Source of the DNA: Gnomoniopsis sp. IMI 355080
Taxonomy: Eukaryota; Ascomycota; Sordariomycetes; Diaporthales; Gnomoniaceae
Assembly (NCBI GenBank): GCA_027946555.1
Contig: JAPEVC010000209.1
Span: 1 to 62,677, forward strand
Direction of reading: 5' to 3'
DNA length: 62,677 nucleotides
Part shown: positions 1 through 11,135 of the stretch, piece by piece
Layout: every line of letters begins with the position of its first letter
Position numbering within the stretch: position 1 is the first letter of the stretch
The notes under the pieces: model-generated
Told to the model about the DNA's origin: nothing
What the model saw: the letters and a program-made list of their open reading frames with translations, nothing else
Database searches by the model: none
Program-made: the position numbers and the translations under genes

Positions 1-1
1 G

Positions 2-3000
2 CCTCCGCCTCCACCGCTTCAGCGAGTTTCACCGCTGGAGAAGAATTCGAACAATCAAACTGCCTCAATATTACCGAGGAGGCAGATTTTCCCGTCCGAG
101 TATAGTAAAGAGAATATCAGGGAGCAGGTTCACCCCGTGAACCTACCCAGACCCCCGCCACCATCACTTGGACCACCACCACCACAACCCTTTTTCCTTG
201 AGTGTCCTCTCTCTTTTGAAGCGCGACCGGAACTCCTTTTCCAGCATTGGGAAGCTTTCAAAGACGCAGCATCTCAAAGGGGCAGTAGCTGTTCAGCCAT
301 CGATGTTCTCATAGGAGAGCCCGTGGTATCATTTGAGTACGAAGCTCAAGGTAATATCTGGTGGTCAAAATGGGGTGGTCGCAAACTCTTGACGTCGTCT
401 GAGTCAAAAGACGAAACCAAAGCTGCTACAATCCATGAGAGGGCGTCGATCGGTACGCATTCTTTACCGCTGCCAGAACGTATTCGAATCAACTCGAAAT
501 ATATCACCACTGTCTTGGAACAGATTCGAGGGTCCAGGATAAGCAAAACGTCCTTTGTCATGGTCAGGCCATACAGAGCTTTGACTTTCTTCGAAGAAAA
601 GATCCGGACCAAGTACAAGGAACTAGCCGCAACGTTTGAGAGCTGGCATAACACGACGGGCAGCGAAGAGCAGGCTGGGCAATCACAAAACGCAGAGCAG
701 GATGATCAACCTGGTGATGAGCCTCAGCTAGACACATCAGCCGTTGTACACGATGAGTCTTCGTCGAGATACGGAGTCCAGACTTTCAGTGACGATGAGT
801 CTTCGTCGATATACGAAGCCGACACTCTCAGCGACGATGATTCCGGATCATCCAACGACGGCGAAGCTATTGATTTGTCCTCGTCCGCTTCACTTGCGCA
901 TATCAAGTGCCTGGTCGAGTTTTTGGACATAATCCAAGCTCGAGTCAGATACCTCTCAAGCAGGAGCTGCAACAAGGTGACTTTTGCGGACGTTTGGTTT
1001 CTGTACACTCCGGGGCAGGAGGTGGTCGACCAGGGACTTCGACAAGTCTGGCGAGTCCTCAGTGTCAACAGCTCCAGCCACAGAATTCTACCTCCATGGA
1101 AGGCCTGGCAAGATGATGAGCTGCATAATGCGAAAATGCAGGAGCCATGTGTGATACTGGACTGTGTTCACATAACGTTTGACGGGAAGATGTTGGGATC
1201 CCGGAGGAGAACCTTCAGGATCACCAGTTTTGAAGGAGAAGAGGAAACCACTTCGCTGCCCGTCCTGCCGTTACACATGGTCAAAGGTCGAAACTCAGAG
1301 GCAGATGATCCAGAGGAAGGCTTCCGACAAAAATTGATCAATAGAGGAAAGAAGTTTGTCGATATGATCAGGTCAAAACCTATGCATTACAACGGGCCCC
1401 TAATCCATCCCAAGGAGGAGGTCGACAGCCAAGTCGTCGTGGATTTCGAACAATGCTTCGCTTACTGGTCTCGGTACTCAGATTTCAATAGACCAATCGT
1501 CGAACAATTGGTCGGAAAGCCTATTGGGGAATTGGTTCCTTATCGGCCATGTTTTGCCAGTTGTTGTGTGGGAGAATCAGTCCATGACGATCGTTACGCC
1601 GAGCAAAAGCGAAACGAGGCTTATATTGGTAGCCTCATACCGGATCCTGAAGACCGTACCAAGAAGCCGTCCATCGCTATATCTCCGCGGCCAGTTCCAG
1701 ACACAGGTTTCAAGAACCACGAGCTGTCTGAGGAAGATCTGGTAATCATGTCTTACACCGTCTGCGGCTTCGTTCTCCGGACTCGAACATGGGGTGAGTG
1801 TGCACATCCAGGCTGGCTATCGGTCTTGCATCCATTCTATGACAATTTACCAGCTTAAAACGCCCCATCAATTTACTAAAGACTTATCGAAGCCTTTCTG
1901 ACGCCCTGTAGCTACAATGGACTTGAGATATCTTAGTCCACTCAACTCGAGAGCCAACATTTCATTTAGCGACGGTGCAAGCAACGATACATTCAGAGTT
2001 GAACAAAACGCATTAGATCAACTGGTTCTTCCCAGAGGTCACAAGGATGTAGTGAAATCGCTAATTTCTCAGCACTTCCAAGACAAAGCCTCGAGGAGGT
2101 ACGCAGTTGAAGAAAAGGATCTGATACGGGGCAAAGGTAATGACCTACTCAGAAAGAGCCCGCGATTTATGAATTACTATGCCCAGCTAAAATTATCAAT
2201 TTCAACAGGGAAGGGTCTTATCATTCTGCTTCACGGATCTCCTGGAGTTGGAAAAACAACAACTGCAGGTAAAGTCCATCCACTTTGCTGCCCCGACTTG
2301 TTGATTTGGGACAAATACTGATAATACTTGCACACCGCTAGAGGGGGTTGCGCAAGCTTTCAATAGACCTCTTTTTCAGATTACTTGTGGTCAGCACTTC
2401 TCAACTTCCTTCTGTCGTTTTCTTAGGTATATTACTTAGTGAAGAGCATTTTGGCTGACCAAGGCTCAGGGGATCTGGGTACCAACGCTAGGGAACTCGA
2501 AGATGCACTTGAGTGGCATTTTTTCCTGGCAAACAAGTGGAATTGTATCCTTCTTCTCGACGAAGCAGATGTTTTCTTATCCGTACGCTCACCCGAGGAT
2601 TTCCAGCGAAATAGTCTGGTGGCAGGTAAATGACATCCTATCCGTGCTCCTTGAGAGGACCCCGCTTTTGTCATGGGCTAATGGATTTAAAGTCTTCCTC
2701 AGGGTGCTCGAGTATTACGCGGGTGTATTATTCCTGACTACTAATCGAATAGGCGACTTTGACGAGGCCTTCTCGTCTCGGATACACATCAGCTTGTACT
2801 ATCCTCCGCTGACGCGAAGCTCCACCGAGAAGATTTTTGACCTGAACCTCCGGCTGATCCAGCAACGTATTGAGGAGAGAGGGGACAAGATAAACATTGA
2901 GCACCAGGCCATTCTGAGCTGGGCTGTCGAATACTGGAAGACGCACAAGAAAATGAGATGGAATGGACGGCAGATTAGGAACGCATGTCAAACAGCGCTG

Positions 3001-3807
3001 GCTTTAGCTGAGTACGACGCTCAGAATTCACCGCAGGGTACAGCCATCGATACGACGGAGCAGGGAAAAAGCGATCTTGAAAAGCTGTCACGCCCAGTCC
3101 AGCTCACGATAAGCCACCTGGAAACAGTTGCAAAAGCCTACATGCAATTTATGCAATACTTGCATGAGATCTACGGCAAGGATGCCGAGAGACGAGCCAA
3201 GGCTATGGGTATCAGAGCAAGGGAATTCTCCACGAAGAGCTGGATGAAAGCGCTGGCTGAGACTCCAGAAATACAGCCACCGGAGGAGGAGGATGAAGAC
3301 GAGGAATTTGACGAGGACCTGACAGGAATGAAAGCTGCGCTGAAAAATGAAGCTGTCGAACAACAGACCTCAGACCCAGCCGGTAACAATGTCCTGCACC
3401 CATCTCCGATCATAAGCCCTCCTCCAGTCGTGGAAACAGGCGCTTCAGGGCATCCACAGGCCATGCCCACGGCTATGGGTCATCTTCCAATCCCTCCGTA
3501 TTTGATGCCTAACATGCAAGGCATGCAACCCGGTGGAATGCCCTTTCCCAATCCGTTTGGCGTGGCATCTCCCTTTGGACAAGCTCAGCAGCCACACACC
3601 GCTTCATACCAACAGGCAATGGAACAGCAACGTCAACATCTAGCAAATCTCGCTGCGTATGGTATGATGCCTGGGGCTCAATCCTCTCATATCCCTGGAA
3701 TCGGTGTGCAGGCGCAACAGTGGGGAAGTTCGCAGTCGCAAGGAGGAGTGCAGCCACCTGTGGCAGCACACGTATACCCAGGAAGCAATCTTCCCGGGTC
3801 AGGATAG
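2..3807 (+). CDS. AAA+ ATPase, large fungal type, 5' end outside window
   Basis: The frame is open to the left edge, so the N-terminus is missing. The proposed exons are <2-1793, 1912-2268, 2342-2389, 2470-2625 and 2693-3807, and all junctions keep phase 1. At least 1,155 residues remain. The first half is a Pro-rich start, an acidic Ser-rich linker and a fungal middle region of unknown function. The ATPase core follows: Walker A GSPGVGKT (2235-2258), Walker B LLLDEAD in the fourth exon, then sensor-1 TTNR and an SRIH arginine-finger region. The tail carries an acidic stretch (EEEDEDEEFDEDL) and a long Met/Pro/Gln-rich end. Proteins of this layout in fungi have no settled role; ATP-driven remodelling of a protein substrate is inference from the AAA fold. 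ATPase identity is firm; function is unknown. Confidence 0.9.
752..850 (+). repeat. 42-nt in-frame repeat encoding a 14-residue acidic unit
   Basis: Two units begin at 752 and 794 and encode DESSSRYGVQTFSD and DESSSIYEADTLSD. A degenerate third start (DDSGSS) follows. The repeat lies in the acidic linker of the AAA ATPase. Confidence 0.75.
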
Positions 3808-4082
3808 TGATAGGATGATGCTGTAAAGGATGACAGATTGGATGATTGGAATTAGGCGGCGCTCGTCGTCTCCAAAGAAGGAAGGGTTTCTTTTAAGTTT
3901 TTGTTGGTTTTTTTAAACGTACACGGTTGCTCGTCGACTTCATATTACTACTCTCTCGATTTACTTATTCTTCGCTTTCATCTCCACCTGCAAAGTCAGA
4001 TCTATTCCCTACTTGAGGTCATCTTCAATCCAATCTTTGTGAGAAGGGCTATCTGTGTTCCGACGGGACTTCGCACTGGCGA

Positions 4083-5875
4083 CTACATCACCACAGTCTT
4101 CAAAGTCGACAACATTGACGTCCAGTTTCGACCACACTTTTGTTGCTCCCAAATTCTCGGTAGCGCATCTAGACTCTTGACCACGTTTGCATAGCCAGTA
4201 GAGTCCCAAATTCGCTGGAGGATAGCAGTGAAAAATACTCTATCATCGTCGCTTTGTGACTCGGCTGCGGCTACGAAGGCGGGCCAAACTATAGTGTGGG
4301 ACCCTGGAGCGGAAGGATCAACTTGTTCCAAAAGGCAGCGAATTGAAGCCAGTCGAGAAGCTGTGAGGTCTGACGCGGGCCAGGGTGTGTCGCTGAGGGG
4401 ACGAGACTGTGAGTCTGCAGAGATCGAGGAGATGTTGTCTGGAGTGTTGATGCGGAGTCGGTATATTTCCGTGGCTTCGCGAACAATGTCGATGTACAAT
4501 TGGGTTCTAGAATCCACTAACGTGAGACTAGAAGCTTGTGTCTCATCGGTCGCCACAAGAAATTCAAGAGGCATATGATCATGAGGCGCAAACGTTTCCA
4601 AACTTTTCAAGGGGTTCTTGAAAATGTGAGAAATGTCTGTTATGGCTTTGGACTCGCCAAGAATCGGATACGCGAAGAAAGATATTCTGAGGATTGTTAG
4701 AAAGAATTCCAAGCCCGGTTCTTGGTAGTATGTGATCTTTTCCCTCTTGCATAAACTTACATCCTAGACTGGTAGTAAAGAAATTGTCCAAGAGGTGTGC
4801 CTCCCCCCAGCCCACGTGGGCCCATAGCCTGGCTTCTTGCATCAAGGAAAGCCACCAGGATCTTGTACAGAGTGAGTACGTGCTCATGGCCAGTGACAAG
4901 CTCCGCCACAATCAGTACGAGAATGGTCGCCCAAGTAGAGTCACTCAGATCGAAGGACATGGCTGACAACTTCTGGATTATGGCGGCCCGTCCCTTCTCT
5001 GCTGGAAGTCGCAGCTCGGGCATCGTCGAGGATAAGTGGAATGCGGCTGCGACGCATACGGCGCGCTCGACGACAGGGTCCAAGTGTGCAAGGGGCAAGA
5101 TCTGATGCCTATAGCCATTGGCGCTATCATCATACATCAGCATTACGGGAGAAACATAAGCCGAGACTAAAGACTACGTCAGCATCAAGGTCATTGAATA
5201 AGACAATCCCGCCGACGTACAGTGATTGAAGAGCAGGCGTAACTTAGGATCACGTTTGGACAGCAGCGGTGGAAGGTTCAGTACTCCCGTTGAAAACACT
5301 GTAGTGGCGGGCAGCCAGCCTCCCCTATTGGAATCTTTCACCGACCTCCCATCAGGTGAAGTCAAAGAGTCAACTTCGCGTGCCAAAGTAAGATCCGTTA
5401 TGTCAGGTTCAGGATCTAGCACAGCGACTCGACAAATCGAGTCTGAACTATGAACATCGATGCTATCGGCTCCTTTATTGTTGCCGTCTTCCTGATACTG
5501 GAGAGCGTCGACATCGCGTCGCCCGCAAGCTGCGTCGGTGGGAGCTGAAGAGTGCCCGGGGCTCAAGCCGGTGTCCCCGGCCTCGATTCCTGGTCTTTTC
5601 CTGCCCCGTTTGGGACCATTAACCCATTTTAGGCTGTTTCGTTGTCCCCTGGACGTAGCGGGGGCTGCACTCGAGCTTTCTGAAGGGCCAATCTCGGATG
5701 GCGAGACAGTTCGACCATCGGTGAAGCGATATCTGACACCGTAGCCGGGACAGTCAAGACCTTTTTTCTCGCATTTCTTGCACTTGGGTGGCGTAAGATC
5801 GCAGACTATCCTCCTTTTCGTACAATTGAAACAAGCTTCGGTGACGTCGGTTAGTGGGTCTGTATCTAGGTGTAA
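4083..5875 (-). CDS. Zn2Cys6 fungal transcription factor, first exon unresolved
   Basis: On the minus strand the exons run from about 5836-5875 down to 5221, then 5166-4761 and 4686-4083; introns 5167-5220 and 4687-4760 keep phase (the latter has a CTAAC branch site). The N-terminus has the cluster C-x2-C-x6-C-x6-C-x2-C-x6-C, first Cys codon at 5831-5833, followed by a basic linker. Downstream is the fungal-specific factor domain, with the usual 'YVSPVMLMYDDSANGYR' segment at the exon 1/2 junction and an 'SFFAYPILGES' segment after intron 2. It should bind DNA in the nucleus; the targets are unknown. It lies next to a GABA-permease-like gene on the same strand, which may be a target (inference). 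The cluster exon has no ATG, so at least one upstream exon exists. Confidence 0.85.
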
Positions 5876-6649
5876 CTAGGTGCGTCGCCTCCGTGCGAAG
5901 ATTCTCACATTTTTTGGTCTTATTTGAGCCCATCTATGAGAGTGCGCTTGACATAACGATGATTTTTGTACACTGCACAGTAAAGCTTCGCAGGTACATT
6001 CGAGAGATCGACTGGGTTGGTTGTCAAGAATTTCCATGATCGGTCGTCATTTTCGGCTTCGGGTGTAGGCGGAGAAGGGGTTTTTACTGCTTACGCAATG
6101 TCCGAAAGTCAAATTCACCAGCCTGACGACCGTAACTACACGGCCCCCTGAACATGATTTTCTAGCGAGTCAAGGTTATAGCCTGAGTAACGCTCTGAGC
6201 AAGGAACACTAGTGTGAAGCGGCAATCAATGTCGGGATCTCAATTCGATATACTTTCATCGAGGGCCATGACCATAATGTTGACTTCAGATCTATGTTTG
6301 TACAAATTCTGCGCACCCTTGAACATAAGCACATTGAAGTATGATTCTAGCAAGAAGCCCACTCAGAAGCATGAGGTCACATAGACTGCAGAAAGAAATC
6401 AGGTTAGAGGAGGAGGGGGAAGAAAGTGTGTAAAAAATGGAATTTTCTTCAATTATGCAAGTGCGAGCGTCATTTTCGTTCTGATGTTTCTCGCGTGCCC
6501 AGGTGTCTAAATTAATGGTCCAATTTGTACCCAGCAGTCCACCTGCCCAGGCGAACAGACGGACAAAGTAAGGCATGTGGTATAGCTAGTGGATTAATTA
6601 GGGATATCTGCATACTTTTCTTGAATGTACATTTCCATAAAGTCTCCTA
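5876..6649. other. Spacer; probably holds the first exon of the Zn2Cys6 gene
   Basis: A minus-strand ATG at 6035-6037 opens 43 codons ending at a good donor (GTGAGAAT, 5908-5901). Joining this to the cluster exon in phase would need a 33-nt intron, which is suspiciously short. Nothing else coding is seen. Confidence 0.4.
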
Positions 6650-8606
6650 CTAAGCATTATCCAACCTGGGGCCATGATAATGGCTCCTGGCATATCCAAA
6701 CCAATTTACAATGGCAAGAAGAATCATCACTCCGATAACTGCAGAGGCATAATCTACTGAGAATCAGTACAGTCGCACATGGTCTGCGCAGGAAACTATG
6801 TTTTCACTTACTCATATTGGCTGCGGTAACTGGGAGGACCGTTGGAAAGTCGTAGAAAACCAAACCCAACAGTGCCAAGATAATAGTAAGTACATTGGCG
6901 GTAGGGCCAACTCCAAAAGGTAGCTTAAATCGAGTCTTTCCCGCCGGCAAGACCTTTTCCATCGTACCGACAGCACGGTGGTAGAGCACCAGCACGGCAG
7001 GAAAGGCGTAGCTGAGTTGGGAGAGAATCATCCCGGTGCTGACCAGAGCGTTGAACGCCGAGGTCGAACCCAGATTGATGCAGCCTAGTAAGAAGACGCA
7101 GAAGCAATTGAATAACAAGGCCCACACGGGGACATCCCACCGAGGATGAATTCGAGACAAAAAGCTAGACAAGACTACTGCATCATCACGGGCGAAGGAA
7201 TAGACCAACCGTGAAGCAGTCTGCTGAGCCCCTGTGATTGCGAATAGGGTGATGATAGAGATAGTAATGGTGAAGAATGTCGCGACTGGTTTCGATAAAG
7301 TTGCCTGGAAGAAGACTTCAAGAGCAGGAAATCTAATACATCAAGCTGTTAGTCTAGAGTTCGAGCTTGTTATCGCACTACGAAGGGAAGACTTACGCTG
7401 AAGCAAGCACAGAATCGAAATCATGGTAGCTGTAGCACATTGCAACGGCAAATGCTAGGGCAGTGATGAAACCAATGACCACTGTTGAGACCAGGGCTCG
7501 AGGTACCATCACAGCAGCATTCGCACATTCTTCAGCCAGATGAACAGCTCCATCAAGACCAGAGTAGATGAAGTTGGGGTTGACAAGTCCGCCTAGGAAC
7601 ACGATGGCATCCGAGGACCATCCCGAGGTATTTTCGAATATATCCCAGACAGCAGCATTGCTTTGCTTCGGGTTCGACTCGGCAATGCAAGTAATGGTAA
7701 TGACAAAGAACGCGATGATTGACATGAAGACTGCAGACATTCACTTCGTCGTCAGCGATTTGAAAGTCTCAAAAGTCAAAAGGCTGAACTCAAGCTTACA
7801 GCCAATATTCATCACCCATGCAGTTCTCTTCAAAAGGAAGATATTGTAGACTGTGAATAAGATGTTCAAGGTCTCGAACATGAGGAAAGTGTGCCACGAA
7901 TGGAGGACATAGCCATCATGCCAGAATGAAACTAAACCCAAAATAATACTAGGAAATGTAACAATGAATCCGGCAACACTGGCAATCCAGCCAAACATGT
8001 TGAGTATACCGCACCAATAGCTCTTCAAGGCAGTCAGCAATCATCGGACGTGGTGACTGGCAATTGAAAGGATGGCTTACCAGTCCCCGACTGACTTTTT
8101 CTGGTGCCAGGATGCTTGTCCAGTGATATTGGCCTCCAGCAGTGGGATATACCGAGGCAATCTCAGCCATACTGAGCGCTGCAGAGCCTCCGAGGACGAA
8201 CATGATCATTATTCCATAGAGAAGAGTCATTGGCCCGCCAGATGCGATCGAAATGGCCATCGTAGCGGCTACCGCCGCCCAGCTGTTGCAAATATTCCAT
8301 CCTGTCGCTATGATCGATAGTAAGGAGAGTTCTGTGTGAAAGCCTGGCTGTAGATCAATGCGTGCAAGAGGATTGTTCTCGATGCTGCCTGCAGAATTGG
8401 AAATGCCTATTTAAAGCGAAAGGTTTCATTAGTAATTCTACCCAATACGTGAATAGATTGCCTTAAGAGACTTTGAACCGGTGCAAGATTATTATGGAAT
8501 TTACGAAACGAGATTTAGTCAACATACTTTTCTCCAAGCATGCCTGATCATCCCCCGGTTTCTTCGAGTATATTCCAGTTTGTAGTGATTTGGTGGTCTC
8601 CATCAT
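6650..8606 (-). CDS. APC-family amino acid / GABA permease
   Basis: Six exons on the minus strand (8606-8528, 8406-8081, 8022-7800, 7730-7397, 7332-6812, 6753-6650) give 528 residues, normal for the family. All five introns (58-121 nt) keep phase. After a short hydrophilic N-terminus come hydrophobic segments for about twelve helices. Family landmarks are LSLLSIIATGW in helix 1, a GGP..LLYG segment in helix 2, SMAEIASVYPTAGGQYHW after it, and the loop FARDDAVVLSSFLSRIHPR between helices 8 and 9. The end, NWFGYARSHYHGP, is the usual C-terminal pattern of fungal GABA/choline-type permeases. It should sit in the plasma membrane and import an amino acid or amine by proton symport; the substrate cannot be read from sequence. 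The start is the first of two adjacent ATGs (8606). Confidence 0.9.
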
Positions 8607-10257
8607 GTCAGGATCGTATGTTAAACAAGTAATCAGATGGGAAATGGCGTGAGAAAAACAAATTCGCAAACCTATCGAGGCTGTACTCCTTGAAGAGGGC
8701 AGTATTTTGTTCTGGCAGACTGCTTCTAACGACCGGCATTATCTTAGTTATCTCACTAATCCGATACAGAAGATAAGGCAAGTTGGCTATCTAGATAGTT
8801 CCATTCCAACATTGACATTAACATTGACCTTGTCATCTAATGCTCTTTTTCACGGTATGCCCGTTGACGGGCATCATGCAAACACATCCGGCTTCATAAG
8901 CATTTGGTCATTTCACCAAGATCATAGAAAAATGATGTCGAAAACTCTAATACCGCTATTCACCATTCTGAGCTGCCCTAATTGTCATTTACATAGTAAA
9001 AAGGACGGAATTTGGACCTTTGGTGGGTAGGAGCTCGGGTCGTCAACCCCAAGGCGAGACTTTTGCCCAAAACGGACAAAAAAGTGAGAAACTCAACCCA
9101 CAGTGCCCTGGCCTCCAGTGCCGAGAGATACTCTAATCAAAAGCCAAGGATATTATATCAGCCAGTACCAATGAGAATGTGTCAAGTTTTTCTTAAGTCG
9201 CCCGGGGGACTTGACTTGGAGAGCGAATGAACGACTTGTATGGGGCGCCGCGCTTGATAGCTTGGCCAACATTACCCGATTAGGCAATGAAAGTGAGAGC
9301 TCGCCAGCCATGCTCAGGCGGGTATTCCGAGACACCCGGAACGAAAAGAGGCTGCGAATTTCGGATGTTATCCCGCGGAGTATTGATCCATTCTCCTTAT
9401 CTTGTCCCCCTTCAAAATATTCGAATCGAGCAAATTTCAAACGGTTGTCCTTCACCAGGTAGCATGGATGCTGATAGTACTGTACCTCAAAGTTCATCTT
9501 CGGTCCACAATTGAGAAGTGGGCAGTCCCTTCTCGCTGACGGCCCAAACTACTGTGTTACACATAATTCTGTCCACCGTCAGGCAGCGTAGAGGAATAGC
9601 AATCTTGGAAGGCACCAATCACTTCAGGCCGCACGCGACCGACAGTGCCCAAGTGGCCGGAGGCTTAGACCTCAACCATAAGCAGCGAAAAGCGTTCTCC
9701 CTCAGATATTTGGAGCAAAATGAGCGGCCTGCAATGCCAATTGCCATCGAAGGATGACCCTAAGTATCGCACGATGGATCAACATGTAGTCAAAACGATG
9801 TCGCACCTTACTAGACGAAGTAACAGTGTCGAAGCCGAACCAAGGATTCTGCCGAATGGCTATACTCACACTTGCGGATGAGTTTGGTTCGTGCGGCGAT
9901 CATACATCAGACAGTCCAGGTGCGATGGCCAATGGTGATGCTGCACGACCATTTGACACCGCAAGACATTCAATACTGTTGCATTGGGATCAAAGTCCAC
10001 CTTGGCACCTCGTAATACACTCGGCCAGAGGGACACTCGTCGCCTGCTATGTTTTTCACAAGTCTGGCTCACATTGTCTGAGATAATAAGTATCTGGGTA
10101 GCCACCCCTTTATTGGTTGTCTCTGAAGTTGCCTCAACTCTCAAGTTGTGAATTATCAATTATCGAAACGAGTGCTTTAACCCATCTATAAGCATGTGCA
10201 AGCGAGTCGTGACGTGTAGTGCTAGAATCCGTAAAGTCCATCTCTGTCCCTCACCGG
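8607..10257. other. 1.65 kb intergenic, no gene seen
   Basis: Only short overlapping open frames with no family resemblance and no matching splice signals are present. The left part holds the permease promoter. A short run repeating ACATTGAC/ACATTAAC lies near 8815-8830. Confidence 0.6.
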
Positions 10258-11040
10258 TCATGAGGTAGACACCGATGGAGCACCTGGCAGCATTTCCAAC
10301 GCCGGCGCACCTGATGTGCCCGTTGTGCTCATGACCCCCGTCATCTGCATCATAGCAGCCATTCCCAAGGATCCGGCCGGACACTGAACCGCACAGTCAC
10401 AAGACCCATCAGCATTCAAAGTGCCCGTGCCTGACTCCACAAGGGGCGCTTGCGGTACTGGTAAGAAGATAGGCGTGAAATCGGCAGGGTTCTGCGGTGA
10501 CGTGACAGGTGGCGCTGGAGGCACGCCTGGATCCACGGCTAGATTTGTGAACAATGCGATCCCACGATCATAGATGTTGAAAATTTGCGTGATCGCATCG
10601 CGTGCTGGGCCCTGAGCGGCATCAGGAATTTTGCTGAATATAGCGTCTCCAAGCGCAACACTAGCAGCTTTGTCTCCGACCAGACCTTGCGATATAACAG
10701 AAGTCTGATTAAGAGCTGCGAAGAAGCTCCTCTGAGAGAGTAAATCCGTGATTGTCAGGTTCGAATTCTGCCGTAGAGCCGCGGTAGATGTAGCGAGACT
10801 TGCGGCTTCCTCAAGGGTAAGTGGAGCTGATTGCTGAATGATCTGAGTGGCGTTTACAAGGACGGGGACAGCTGCAGCCCCGAGAGTTGTCAAAAATTGC
10901 GCCGTCGCCGGGAGGCCAACAACTGCTTTGTCCAGCTTCAAAAGGCCGGCGTTGATGGCGTCGAGCGCACCTTGAATGGAAGCAAGGTCAGCCATGGCGT
11001 AGCTCGCCAGAACCAGTGCGCCACCTAGTTGAGGGAGCAT
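10258..11040 (-). CDS. Secreted HsbA-like (hydrophobic surface binding) protein
   Basis: A single 260-residue exon. The N-terminus (MLPQLGGALVLASYAMA) is a signal peptide, with cleavage likely just before DLASIQGALD. The following alpha-helical stretch, 'IQGALDAINAGLLKLDKAVVG', is the recognisable start of the HsbA domain, which helps hyphae stick to hydrophobic surfaces and recruits secreted enzymes (known for Aspergillus HsbA). The end is Pro/Thr-rich with one short Cys pattern (CDCAVQC) and a Ser/Gly/Pro tail, which suggests a wall-linked or loosely attached form. No introns. A TATATA box lies about 90 bp upstream. Family assignment is good; the exact role is inference. Confidence 0.8.
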   Translation of the reverse strand: MLPQLGGALVLASYAMADLASIQGALDAINAGLLKLDKAVVGLPATAQFLTTLGAAAVPVLVNATQIIQQSAPLTLEEAASLATSTAALRQNSNLTITDLLSQRSFFAALNQTSVISQGLVGDKAASVALGDAIFSKIPDAAQGPARDAITQIFNIYDRGIALFTNLAVDPGVPPAPPVTSPQNPADFTPIFLPVPQAPLVESGTGTLNADGSCDCAVQCPAGSLGMAAMMQMTGVMSTTGTSGAPALEMLPGAPSVSTS

Positions 11041-11129
11041 GGTGAAGTCGTGACTAGTCGAAAGTCGGCTTCGTCAGCTCTTGTGGACTGATATGTCGTG
11101 TAGGCTCTAGTCCTGGTGGTTTTGAACGG

Positions 11130-11135
11130 TATATA
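11130..11135 (-). promoter_or_regulatory. TATA box of the HsbA-like gene
   Basis: TATATA about 90 bp upstream of the minus-strand ATG at 11040, a normal spacing for a strongly expressed fungal gene. Identified by eye only. Confidence 0.4.

Noticed and set aside
6292..6576. 94-codon minus-strand ORF after the permease stop
   Set aside because: The permease model ends at 6650 with a typical C-terminus; this ORF adds nothing and overlaps no splice signal.
8700..10250. Possible missed gene between permease and HsbA-like gene
   Set aside because: The open frames near 9.2-10.1 kb overlap on both strands, lack splice partners, and show no domain.
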